Below the pieces are notes generated by a model. It did no database searches. It was given only the letters and a program-made list of their open reading frames with translations, and was not told the DNA's origin. The position numbers and the translations under genes were made by a program. From contig NZ_FOMH01000004.1 of the NCBI RefSeq assembly GCF_900112575.1, forward strand, positions 219,066 to 283,065: a stretch of DNA of 64,000 bases, in the 5' to 3' direction. This document shows positions 45,698-52,927 of the stretch, in pieces; position 1 is the stretch's first letter, and every line of letters begins with the position of its first letter. This DNA comes from Flavobacterium phragmitis. Its GTDB lineage: Bacteria; Bacteroidota; Bacteroidia; Flavobacteriales; Flavobacteriaceae.

Positions 45698-46954
45698 TTA
45701 AAATAAAGCCAGCTGATTGGAAAAATTATTTTGGTATTTGCTCTTTTGAAAATTCAGAATATGCTCTTTTATTTGGGCAGAAGTAAGGTCTTTTTGAAGC
45801 TGAAAAGGAGAAGCAAAAGCTAGAAAATATTTGGAACGACTGTATGCAATTCCTAACTTTTGTAAATCGGTAGCCTGTAATTTTTTAAACTTTCTGGCCG
45901 CAACAATTTTTTTAGCGCTCAAAACTCCGATTCCCGGAATACGCAGAATCAGTTCTAGATCGGCAGTATTAATATCAACAGGAAACTGATTTAGATTTCG
46001 TAATGCCCATCCTAATTTTGGGTCGATATCCAAATCCAGATTAGGCTGGTCAAAACCAACAATTTCGTTGACGTTAAATCCGTAAAAACGCATTAACCAA
46101 TCGGCCTGATACAAACGATTTTCCCGAATCATGGGAACCGGAGTTCCAATTGCAGGCAATCTGTCGTCATAACTTATGGGAACATAACCAGAATAATAAA
46201 CCCGTTTCATCTGCATAGTGTCGTAGAAATAATTGGCCATTCCCAGAATTTCAAGATCATTTTCCTGCGTGGCGCCAATCACCATTTGTGTGCTTTGTCC
46301 GGCAGGAGCAAATAGCGGTGCTTTGTAGTTGGATTTCTTTTCTTCTTTATAACCGACAATTTCATTTTTAAGATATTCCATTGGTTGAATCACATCTTTG
46401 TGATTTTTGTCTGGCGCAAGTAGTTTTAGGCTTTTTTCTGTGGGCATTTCTACATTTACGCTCAAACGATCGGCATATAATCCGGCTTCTTTTAAAAGTT
46501 CTTCACTCGCACCTGGAATGGCTTTTAAATGAATATAGCCATTGAAGTTTTCTTCCAGTCGTAGTTTTTTTACAATTCGAACCAGACGCTCCATAGTGAA
46601 ATCGGCATTGTCAAAAATACCCGAACTCAAAAACAATCCTTCGATATAATTTCTTCGGTAAAAACCTATGGTAAGATCTACGACTTCCTGAACCGTAAAA
46701 GCGGCACGTTTGATGTCGTTGCTTTTTCGGCTCACACAATACGCACAGTCAAAAATACAGTGATTGGTCAGTAAAATTTTTAGGAGCGAAACACATCGTC
46801 CGTCTTCTGTGTAAGCGTGACAAATTCCGTTTCCAGTGTCGCCCAAACCTTTGTCTTTGTTCTTTCGGGTGCTTTGACTGGAAGAACAGGAAACATCATA
46901 TTTGGCCGCATCCGCCAAGATTGCCAATTTCTCCATTACCCTTTCGTGTACCAT
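45698..46954 (-). CDS. Putative DNA modification/repair radical SAM protein (TIGR03916)
   Basis: A 418-residue protein. The radical-SAM motif is HCIFDCAYC (C66, C70, C73). The N-terminus ILADAAKYDVSCSSSQSTR and QSTQMVIGATQENDLEILGMA are family hallmarks. Near the C-terminus a helix-hairpin-helix (LRIPGIGVLSAKKIVAARKF, about 337-357) implies DNA contact. It precedes the TIGR03915 gene by 5 bases. The ATG at 46954 is used; an in-frame ATG at 46936 also fits. The -7 box TAGTTTTG is at 46998-47005. Confidence 0.93.
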   Translation of the reverse strand: MVHERVMEKLAILADAAKYDVSCSSSQSTRKNKDKGLGDTGNGICHAYTEDGRCVSLLKILLTNHCIFDCAYCVSRKSNDIKRAAFTVQEVVDLTIGFYRRNYIEGLFLSSGIFDNADFTMERLVRIVKKLRLEENFNGYIHLKAIPGASEELLKEAGLYADRLSVNVEMPTEKSLKLLAPDKNHKDVIQPMEYLKNEIVGYKEEKKSNYKAPLFAPAGQSTQMVIGATQENDLEILGMANYFYDTMQMKRVYYSGYVPISYDDRLPAIGTPVPMIRENRLYQADWLMRFYGFNVNEIVGFDQPNLDLDIDPKLGWALRNLNQFPVDINTADLELILRIPGIGVLSAKKIVAARKFKKLQATDLQKLGIAYSRSKYFLAFASPFQLQKDLTSAQIKEHILNFQKSKYQNNFSNQLALF

Positions 46955-46997
46955 TTTGCTCTTAATTTTTTGTTTTGGAAATGAAAATTCATTCCCT

Positions 46998-47005
46998 CAA
47001 AACTA
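46998..47005 (-). promoter_or_regulatory. -7 box for the radical-SAM DNA-repair operon
   Basis: TAGTTTTG on the minus strand, 43 bases before the ATG. The rest of 47006-47262 shows no gene. Confidence 0.45.
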
Positions 47006-47262
47006 CTCAATTGATCAAAAAATGACTGGAAAACAGCTGTTCCAAATTGTACCAAATTTGAATCAGTCCCAAATTAGAGTTTTAAAACTTTAACTTTTCC
47101 AGATTCAAAAACAGGTATAAATACGTGTTTTCAGGTTTTGCAAACTTTTTATATTGCGCCTCAGTAAGAAAAAAAATCGGTTATCCCCCTTAACAATTGA
47201 TTTTTATCTGTAAAAAGACTTACTAGTATTAGCGAATATTTATAAACCGAATAGCTAAAACG

Positions 47263-47508
47263 ATGAAATTTGTAAAAGGACAAGATGTCTCCTACACAGC
47301 ATTGAGTGGGAGGTCTTATGAGGCAAAAGTGATAGAAAGAAAAATGGATTTCAAAAAAGGGCTGATAATAAAATCTACTTCCAAACCAATAGATTTTCAT
47401 TATCTGATTGAAATTCAAAAAAATGGCACAACAGAAAATATTCTGTGTGCCGAGAATCATCTACAATTATTAGAAAAGAACAAACGACGGGTAAAGAAAG
47501 CTGCTTAA
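47263..47508 (+). CDS. Hypothetical protein, 81 aa
   Basis: A basic beta-rich protein (MKFVKGQDVSYTALSGRSYEAKVIERKMDF, given in two parts: the first half resembles an SH3-like start), with a Lys/Arg-rich C-terminus (NKRRVKKAA). No family is recognised; a nucleic-acid or ribosome contact is conceivable from the charge. Monocistronic, with no terminator identified. Confidence 0.6.
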   Translation: MKFVKGQDVSYTALSGRSYEAKVIERKMDFKKGLIIKSTSKPIDFHYLIEIQKNGTTENILCAENHLQLLEKNKRRVKKAA

Positions 47509-47615
47509 AAGTGCTGTCGTTTGCATCAACACAAATTAAACCAATTAACACGAATTCAGATTAGTGAAATTAGTGTTGAAATCAATCTGCTTTTTTTTTG
47601 CACAATGCAACTTAA

Positions 47616-47810
47616 AAATGTGAATTTATAAAGGCTTTGGGAGGTTATGTAACGGGCGGAATCTTTGATCATGTTTTGAAAGTAGTGGTAAAAGATCCTG
47701 AAACATTTAATGATTTTATTCGAAAATTATCTAATATTCCGAATATTAGTAAAGTGCAGAGTTCTTTTGTGATGAGTTATATTAAGCAGTCTACTAAATT
47801 GCATTTTTAG
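47616..47810 (+). pseudogene. Lrp/AsnC-family C-terminal remnant
   Basis: The frame from a TAA at 47613-47615 to TAG at 47808-47810 reads ...GYVTGGIFDHVLKVVVKD PETFNDFIRKLSNIPNISKV QSSFVMSYIKQSTKLHF (split here). It matches the end of the ligand-binding (RAM) domain of Lrp/AsnC regulators, normally VTGEYD-LLKVVVKD and VQSSFVLS-KxTT. The HTH half and any start codon are missing, so this is a 5'-truncated fragment of about 64 codons. Confidence 0.8.
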
Positions 47811-47821
47811 GAGAAGTAAAT

Positions 47822-48034
47822 TTAGAATTTAAATAGTTCAGTAAAATCTATCTGTAATGCGTTACATACTTTTTCTAAAGTTGAAAGCGTTGCATTGACA
47901 TTTCCTTTTTCCAATCGAGACATATTACTTTTTTCAAAGTTACATTTTGATGCTAAATCTTGCTGAGAAAGATTTTTCTGAATTCTAATTTCCTGAATTC
48001 GTTTTCCGACTTTTTGTTGTATGGTATTGTTCAA
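47822..48034 (-). CDS. Small XRE-family regulator
   Basis: A 70-residue single-domain HTH protein: VGKRIQEIRIQKNLSQQDLA, then KCNFEKSNMSRLEKGNVNAT and LEKVCNALQIDFTELF, the full Cro/C1 fold with nothing else. The start is a TTG at 48034; no ATG is available near the helix 1 boundary. A palindrome TTATCTTTTATGATAA lies 7 bases upstream of the start and would overlap its own ribosome-binding or promoter region. It is divergent from a 100-residue gene with the same palindrome. Confidence 0.9.
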   Translation of the reverse strand: MNNTIQQKVGKRIQEIRIQKNLSQQDLASKCNFEKSNMSRLEKGNVNATLSTLEKVCNALQIDFTELFKF

Positions 48035-48039
48035 AATAA

Positions 48040-48057
48040 ATTATCTTTTATGATAAT
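48040..48057. promoter_or_regulatory. Operator palindrome 1 (XRE regulator side)
   Basis: ATTATCTTTTATGATAAT; the half-sites TTATC and GATAA match those of operator 2, with centres 48 bases apart. Confidence 0.7.
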
Positions 48058-48070
48058 TCAAATTTTGTTA

Positions 48071-48078
48071 TATATTTG
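48071..48078 (+). promoter_or_regulatory. -7 box for the 100-aa gene
   Basis: TATATTTG is an exact TAnnTTTG; operator 2 starts 10 bases downstream, around the expected transcription start. Confidence 0.55.
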
Positions 48079-48087
48079 CCTTACTTG

Positions 48088-48105
48088 GTTATCATTTATG
48101 ATAAC
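48088..48105. promoter_or_regulatory. Operator palindrome 2 (100-aa gene side)
   Basis: GTTATCATTTATGATAAC, a near-perfect inverted repeat placed over the expected transcription start, where a bound repressor would block transcription. Confidence 0.7.
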
Positions 48106-48121
48106 TGTAAAAAATAATCTT

Positions 48122-48424
48122 ATGGAAATGAATGAAGTGAAAAAGCTAGACGAGATAAAAAAGCTGTCCGGATTATATTTAAATACACTAAAACCAAAAG
48201 ATGGAAAGTCTCCTAGTGCAGAAATCAAGATGTTGAATTATTCAGAGCTTGGCAGTGTTATTACCAACATGCTAAGGCTTTGTATTTTGGCACTCGAACA
48301 AGATTACGGTAAAAACAAAATGATTGATGTTGGATTAATTTTGGAACAAGCGTTACATCTATTTCCAACAGATGAAATGGAGTTGCTGGATTTGGTTCAG
48401 GAAATGTTGGTTCAAGGAGCATAA
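48122..48424 (+). CDS. Hypothetical protein, 100 aa, divergent from the XRE regulator
   Basis: Helical acidic protein starting MEMNEVKKLDEIKKLSGLYL and continuing SAEIKMLNYSELGSVITNML, ending LLDLVQEMLVQGA. No family is recognised. The ATG at 48122 is chosen because longer in-frame starts run through the operator region and antisense to the XRE gene. It is probably controlled by the neighbouring XRE protein through the palindrome at 48088-48105. Confidence 0.7.
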   Translation: MEMNEVKKLDEIKKLSGLYLNTLKPKDGKSPSAEIKMLNYSELGSVITNMLRLCILALEQDYGKNKMIDVGLILEQALHLFPTDEMELLDLVQEMLVQGA

Positions 48425-48490
48425 AAAAGAGGTCGTCTCGAAGGAATAGCTTTTTTGACAAGGAAAAATATTAATAAAAAATATTTCATC

Positions 48491-48651
48491 AGGAAAAGCT
48501 CCAGCGGAGCTAAATATTTATAGAAATTTAATTACGTTAATGTAAAAGAGCTCCAGCGGAGCGAAACATATGGGTATTGTAAAAAAGATGTCGCTCCGCT
48601 GGAGCTTTATTATCGACAATAATACTATTTCTATAAATATTTCGCTTTTCC
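48491..48651. repeat. CTCCAGCGGAG nested inverted-repeat element
   Basis: Outer arms GGAAAAGC...TAAATATTTATAGAAAT and ATTTCTATAAATATTTCGCT TTTCC (split) are inverted. Inner arms GAGCTCCAGCGGAGCGA and TCGCTCCGCTGGAGCTT are inverted. The left outer arm carries an extra CTCCAGCGGAG copy. This is a MITE- or REP-like non-coding element in the gap 48425-48949. Confidence 0.8.
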
Positions 48652-48895
48652 AAAGCGTTTTTTTTTGTCTAATACTTTTCAGAAAATCTCTTGCCTTGTA
48701 GAATAGTTTGAATTGTTTTTAAAGCTGTTTCATTACTAAGAAGTGTTTTTACTTTTTCAAAGTATTTTCGCCAATATTATAAACTAATCAAAACTATCTA
48801 TTTTGTTGTTTTTAGTGTTAATTAGGAAAAATAAACTTTTTTTAATGCTTGTTTTTCGAATCTTGATGTTTTGAATATTAGATTATGTATTTAAT

Positions 48896-48924
48896 AAAAA
48901 AAGCTCCAGATTTCTCTGAAGCTT
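48896..48924 (-). terminator. AGCTCCAGA-family terminator after the Ppx/GppA-like gene
   Basis: AAAAAAGCTCCAGATTTCTC followed by TGAAGCTTTG; 26 bases beyond the leftward gene's stop. Confidence 0.8.
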
Positions 48925-48949
48925 TGATGATTTGTAAAAGCAATACTTT

Positions 48950-50044
48950 TTAGAAATTAGTATTAATTTTTTTAGAACGTTCTGCAATATAAGAGATCAG
49001 CCAAGTTACCTGTCCTTCTTTCACGAAATAGACTTTCTTGGTCGCTAAATTTGGAATACTTTCCAGACAAGCAATTAAAATGTTGTTTGCCGAAATAAGA
49101 TATTTTTGATCGTACGTGTTTAAAACTCTCGCGACTTCCTTATTCGTTTTTGCAAGGTTGGTAAACTTACCGAAGTTATTTTTTAAGATTGCATCGTAAT
49201 CTACAGCATCTTGTAATGTCAAAGGAATGTAATGGTCTTTAACATTTTCATCATAATAAAGAGTAGAAAAAGCCCAAACTGCTCCGCCAGATAAATACAA
49301 TTTATCTTTTTTCATTAAAAGCGGATTTGCTGCAAATAACTCTTGTGTTTTCTTGCGTAAGATGGTGTTATAGTCAAACGATTTTTCCTGATAAGCAGAC
49401 ATATCATTTGCTTGGCTTTTGTTTACTACTGTTTTTTCTACAGCATCGGTAAGCGTCATCGTTCCAAAACTAAGTTCTAAAGGAATAAACTCTAATTTAT
49501 TATCTTTAAGTTCGTCAATATAACCGCCTTTAGTAGTTTGAGCACCAATATCCAAAAGGAATGCATTAGCATAATCAACAGGAGGAATTGCGCCTTTGAC
49601 CAATGTTTTTGCTTCTTCGTTAACATCAAGAATTTCAAGTTCTTTGTTGGTAAGAGTAGCGATTTTATTTTTTAAAACATCAACATTAGTGGCAGAAGCA
49701 AAAACTGGAGCGGCAACGATAAAGATGTTTTCATCCAGCATTTTGTAATCGGTTCTGATTTTTTTCAACTGATCGACCACTGTAATACTTGTTTTACTGA
49801 TGTCTTCTGGAGTAAGTTGTCCGTTAGCACCAATGTGATCTGCAAAAGGGATTCTTTCGGTCCAGAAAGAAAGGATTTTGTAATCGGCTTTTTTTATGTT
49901 ACTTACATCAATAACAGAAACTTTGATGGCTCTTCTTCCGATTTCAATTCCAGCGTAAATACTTTTTTGAGCAAATGAATTAAGAGTGAAAAATAAATTG
50001 AAGAGAATAAAAAATAGAACTTGGGGTTTGTTTTTTTTAATCAT
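48950..50044 (-). CDS. Periplasmic Ppx/GppA-like ASKHA-fold protein
   Basis: A 364-residue protein with a signal peptide (MIKKNKPQVLFFILFNLFFT, then LNSFAQ). The mature part resembles exopolyphosphatase/pppGpp phosphatases: GIEIGRRAIKVSVID (phosphate-1-like, 32-46), VFASATNVDVL, ILDVNEEAKTLVKGA (compare the SGxEEAxLI motif), LLDIGAQTTKGGYI (phosphate-2-like, 163-176), and LYLSGGAVWAF. The usual acidic residues are partly changed (DIGS to EIGR, DIGGGS to DIGAQT). Export of an ATP-family fold is unusual because little nucleotide is present in the periplasm, so polyphosphate or a binding role is conceivable (inference). It stands alone. Confidence 0.72.
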   Translation of the reverse strand: MIKKNKPQVLFFILFNLFFTLNSFAQKSIYAGIEIGRRAIKVSVIDVSNIKKADYKILSFWTERIPFADHIGANGQLTPEDISKTSITVVDQLKKIRTDYKMLDENIFIVAAPVFASATNVDVLKNKIATLTNKELEILDVNEEAKTLVKGAIPPVDYANAFLLDIGAQTTKGGYIDELKDNKLEFIPLELSFGTMTLTDAVEKTVVNKSQANDMSAYQEKSFDYNTILRKKTQELFAANPLLMKKDKLYLSGGAVWAFSTLYYDENVKDHYIPLTLQDAVDYDAILKNNFGKFTNLAKTNKEVARVLNTYDQKYLISANNILIACLESIPNLATKKVYFVKEGQVTWLISYIAERSKKINTNF

Positions 50045-50339
50045 TGTGTTGAATTAGTAATTGTAATATAATTTGTTTTTAAAAAATTGTAAAGTCTTTC
50101 TGTGGTATTTATGTGAAAGTCATAATTTTGTATTGAAAATATTAGGTTTCATTACAGGATTGCAAATTTATAAAAAACATTTACTAATGAAAAGCCAGTT
50201 AGTAAGAAAACAATGTTAAGTTTTGCAATTATAGAAAGGCATTTAACAAAGCATAAATTCAAAGTGCTTTATGATCTTTAATTTAGATTTTATTTCTATG
50301 CAGTTTTTAATTTTTTCAATTAGAAATACCTAAAACAAC

Positions 50340-50945
50340 ATGAAAAAACTGAAATATAATATAATATCCCAAAAATTTATTGCAGCAGATAAAGACATTC
50401 CTTTTATTAGAACCAATAGTAAAAGTAGCAAAGAATATAACGTCTTTATTGAAGTGTTTGATACAGATTATATAAAGTCATTTTTTAAAACATTTGATGT
50501 ATCTAATCTATATGCAATCCTAATTTTGGATTTAGAACATATTTTTACTGATGCTAATTTGAGTTTTGTTTCAAAATTCAAGATTTATGATAAGAATATT
50601 GCGATTGTAAAAGTAGAGTCTGATTTTTTTGCAACCCTAAACTATAATAATAGAAATGAATTGGAGAAGCCATTTTTCTTTCGGTCAAATAATCTAGAAG
50701 AATTGAATTTGGACAAGACTTTAAGTAAATCGTTGTATCAAAGAGAAATTATTTTAGGAAATTTCAAGAAACAGGTTTTGACAATTGATGCTTTGAAATT
50801 AGTAGCCAATAAACAAATCGATACCGTTGTAGAATTCTATATTAATAGAACCGAAGCTTTCTTAGAAGATATTTTAAAATTGAAACCAAATGTTTTGGAT
50901 GTAAATGAAGATTATATTTCTAAAATTGAAATCAGTTTAAGATAA
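50340..50945 (+). CDS. Hypothetical protein, 201 aa
   Basis: A soluble protein with no signal peptide or recognised domain, starting MKKLKYNIISQKFIAADKD. Segments such as LYAILILDLEHIF, KNIAIVKVESDFFATL and TVVEFYINRTEAFLEDILKL suggest an alternating strand/helix fold. Codon use is normal. It ends in a shared AGCTCCAG-type hairpin with the convergent serine hydrolase. The gap before it (50045-50339) holds only AT-rich DNA. Confidence 0.65.
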   Translation: MKKLKYNIISQKFIAADKDIPFIRTNSKSSKEYNVFIEVFDTDYIKSFFKTFDVSNLYAILILDLEHIFTDANLSFVSKFKIYDKNIAIVKVESDFFATLNYNNRNELEKPFFFRSNNLEELNLDKTLSKSLYQREIILGNFKKQVLTIDALKLVANKQIDTVVEFYINRTEAFLEDILKLKPNVLDVNEDYISKIEISLR

Positions 50946-50976
50946 AAAAAGCTCCAGGTTTCCCTGAAGCTGATTT
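50945..50976. terminator. AGCTCCAGG-variant terminator between convergent genes
   Basis: AAAAAAAGCTCCAGGTTTCC followed by CTGAAGCTGATTTT; the divergent member of the six-copy family. It starts at the stop codon of the 201-aa gene. Confidence 0.7.
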
Positions 50977-51007
50977 TATGGTGAAACTTAAAAGTGATAA
51001 AAGTTTT

Positions 51008-52570
51008 CTATTTCTCTACTCTTTTGAAATCCAAATCCTGAAAATCGAAACTAAAATCCATGTTTGGAGAAATACCTTTCATTTTAATAGATTGTGCTTT
51101 ACCTGTTTCGTCCAGTGAAAATAGAACAAGAGCATCACAATTCATGGCTTGATATCCCCATTTTACTGCAAATGTATTGGCATTATAAAAAGCCATTGGT
51201 CCATTTAGTTTTGGAGAACGAAGACATTTGATCCACAATTGTTTGTCTTTTAAAAACACTTCTGCTTTTCCAAACCAAGGGTCTTCATAAATGCCAATAT
51301 AATCTTCAGTTTTTATTTTAGTATTTTTTGCAGAAGCGACTTTTTTCCAGACATTTTTGGTTACATCGTCGCTTTCCGTTTTATCTTCATCCAACCATTG
51401 GGCTACTTTATCTGTCCAGCCAAAATCATCCATACCCAAATAACTGTCCTCGATAGTATTGGATACTGCTGTAAAAAGACCGCCACCACCATTTTCAGTA
51501 TTCGTTAGAATAACAATTCCTAAGTTTAAATCAGGAAATAGCGTTACTTTCGATAACATTCCTGGTAGACCGCCTGTATGTTCTACCTTAAGATTTCCTT
51601 TTGCATCCGATAAAAACCATCCTAAACCATAACCATTAAAATGAGAATTGTATCTCGGATCAGCATCTACCGGCATAATAGTATGCAGACGCCACATTTC
51701 TTCGTGATTTTTTAAAGAGAACAAAGACGATTTTTGATCTTCGTCATATTTGCCTTTATTTAATCGAACAATCATCCATTTTGCCATGTCGGCAACGTTG
51801 GAGTAAATACCTCCTGCAGCACTTGCTATTCCAATATCATAAGCTTCGATTGTTTTGATGGTTCCAGATACCGAAGAATGCGGAACGGCAAGATTTGTTT
51901 TGTTTTTCAGCAGACTTCCAACAAAGGTATGATTCATTTGCAAAGGAGTTATAATTCTTTGTTGTACAAATTGCTCATAAGGCATTCCGCTGACTTTTGC
52001 GATTATTTCCCCAGCAATTATGTAAAGTAGATTATCATAGTCAAATTTTGTTCTAAAGGCAGAAACAGGCTTGAAATGCTGAAAACTTTTTGTCACATCT
52101 TGTATTGTAAAATTAGATCCGTCGGGAAAAAACATCAAATCGCCAACACCTAATCCAAGTCCGCTGCGATGTGTTACTAAATCCTGAATGTTAAAATTCT
52201 CTGTAACATAATCGTTATACATTTTAAATTCAGGCAGATAATTTTTAACCTTATCGGTCCATTTCAATTTACCTTCGTCTTCTAAAATCGATAAAGCAGC
52301 TGTTGTAAAAGCTTTACTATTGGATGCAATTTGAAAATTGGTGTATTCGTCTACTGCTTTTTTGGTTTCGATAGAATTAACTCCGTAACCTTTAGAGTGA
52401 ATTATTTTTCCGTCTTTAACCACCGCAATTGATGCTCCGGCGACTTTAAATCTTTGCAGCGTATTTAGCATTAAAGAATCAATTTTTGCAGTTGATAATT
52501 GAGCAAATGATGCCGAAGAGGCTAAACAAATAAAAAGTAATAAAGCGAAACGAATTCTCATTTTTTTCAT
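51008..52570 (-). CDS. Secreted serine hydrolase (beta-lactamase/class C fold)
   Basis: A 520-residue protein from the ATG at 52570 (MKKMRIRFALLLFICLASSA and then SFAQ, a signal peptide); the upstream ATG at 52603 adds a charged stretch. Catalytic motifs of the S12/class C group are SNSK (S83-K86 in FQIASNSKAF), YDN (in KFDYDNLLYIIAGE) and HTGG (EHTGGLPGMLSK). The C-terminal about 120 residues after DESTESDD-like linkers form a DUF3471-type beta domain (EDYIGIYEDPWFGKAEVFLK). Family members hydrolyse D-amino-acid peptides or esters, and beta-lactamase activity cannot be assumed. Monocistronic. Confidence 0.9.
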   Translation of the reverse strand: MKKMRIRFALLLFICLASSASFAQLSTAKIDSLMLNTLQRFKVAGASIAVVKDGKIIHSKGYGVNSIETKKAVDEYTNFQIASNSKAFTTAALSILEDEGKLKWTDKVKNYLPEFKMYNDYVTENFNIQDLVTHRSGLGLGVGDLMFFPDGSNFTIQDVTKSFQHFKPVSAFRTKFDYDNLLYIIAGEIIAKVSGMPYEQFVQQRIITPLQMNHTFVGSLLKNKTNLAVPHSSVSGTIKTIEAYDIGIASAAGGIYSNVADMAKWMIVRLNKGKYDEDQKSSLFSLKNHEEMWRLHTIMPVDADPRYNSHFNGYGLGWFLSDAKGNLKVEHTGGLPGMLSKVTLFPDLNLGIVILTNTENGGGGLFTAVSNTIEDSYLGMDDFGWTDKVAQWLDEDKTESDDVTKNVWKKVASAKNTKIKTEDYIGIYEDPWFGKAEVFLKDKQLWIKCLRSPKLNGPMAFYNANTFAVKWGYQAMNCDALVLFSLDETGKAQSIKMKGISPNMDFSFDFQDLDFKRVEK

Positions 52571-52890
52571 ATTAATTTCATTTTTGGACTTATCTAAAAA
52601 CAATTCAAAAGGGTATCAATGTTTTTAAATTATAAGCTGATAGGGTATTTAGTGATGACGAATATAAGAAATATCTTTAATCGAAATATTGATTCAAGCA
52701 ATTACAAGTAAGTAAAAGCATAAGGAATGTGTATTTCTCTAAAGTTTTTACTTAGTATTGGTAACATCCAAATATTTGACCAGTTTGTAGAAGATTACGA
52801 TTTCATTTTTTGCATAATTTCAAAAAGCTTTTGATAAAATAACCAGAATCTAAATCTGAAAGAATAATATTTCATTATTTTCGTTTAAAA

Positions 52891-52926
52891 ATCAATCATC
52901 AATCAATCATCAATCAAATCAATCAA
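52891..52926. repeat. AATCATC tandem repeat directly before a start codon
   Basis: ATCAATCATCAATCAATCAT and following units, a 4- and 7-base periodic run occupying the place of the ribosome-binding site of the next gene. The rest of 52571-52890 has no gene. Confidence 0.75.
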
Positions 52927-52927
52927 A

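Noticed and set aside
47960..48121. A longer N-terminus for the 100-residue gene
   Set aside because: The extension is antisense to the XRE gene and runs through both operators and the -7 box.
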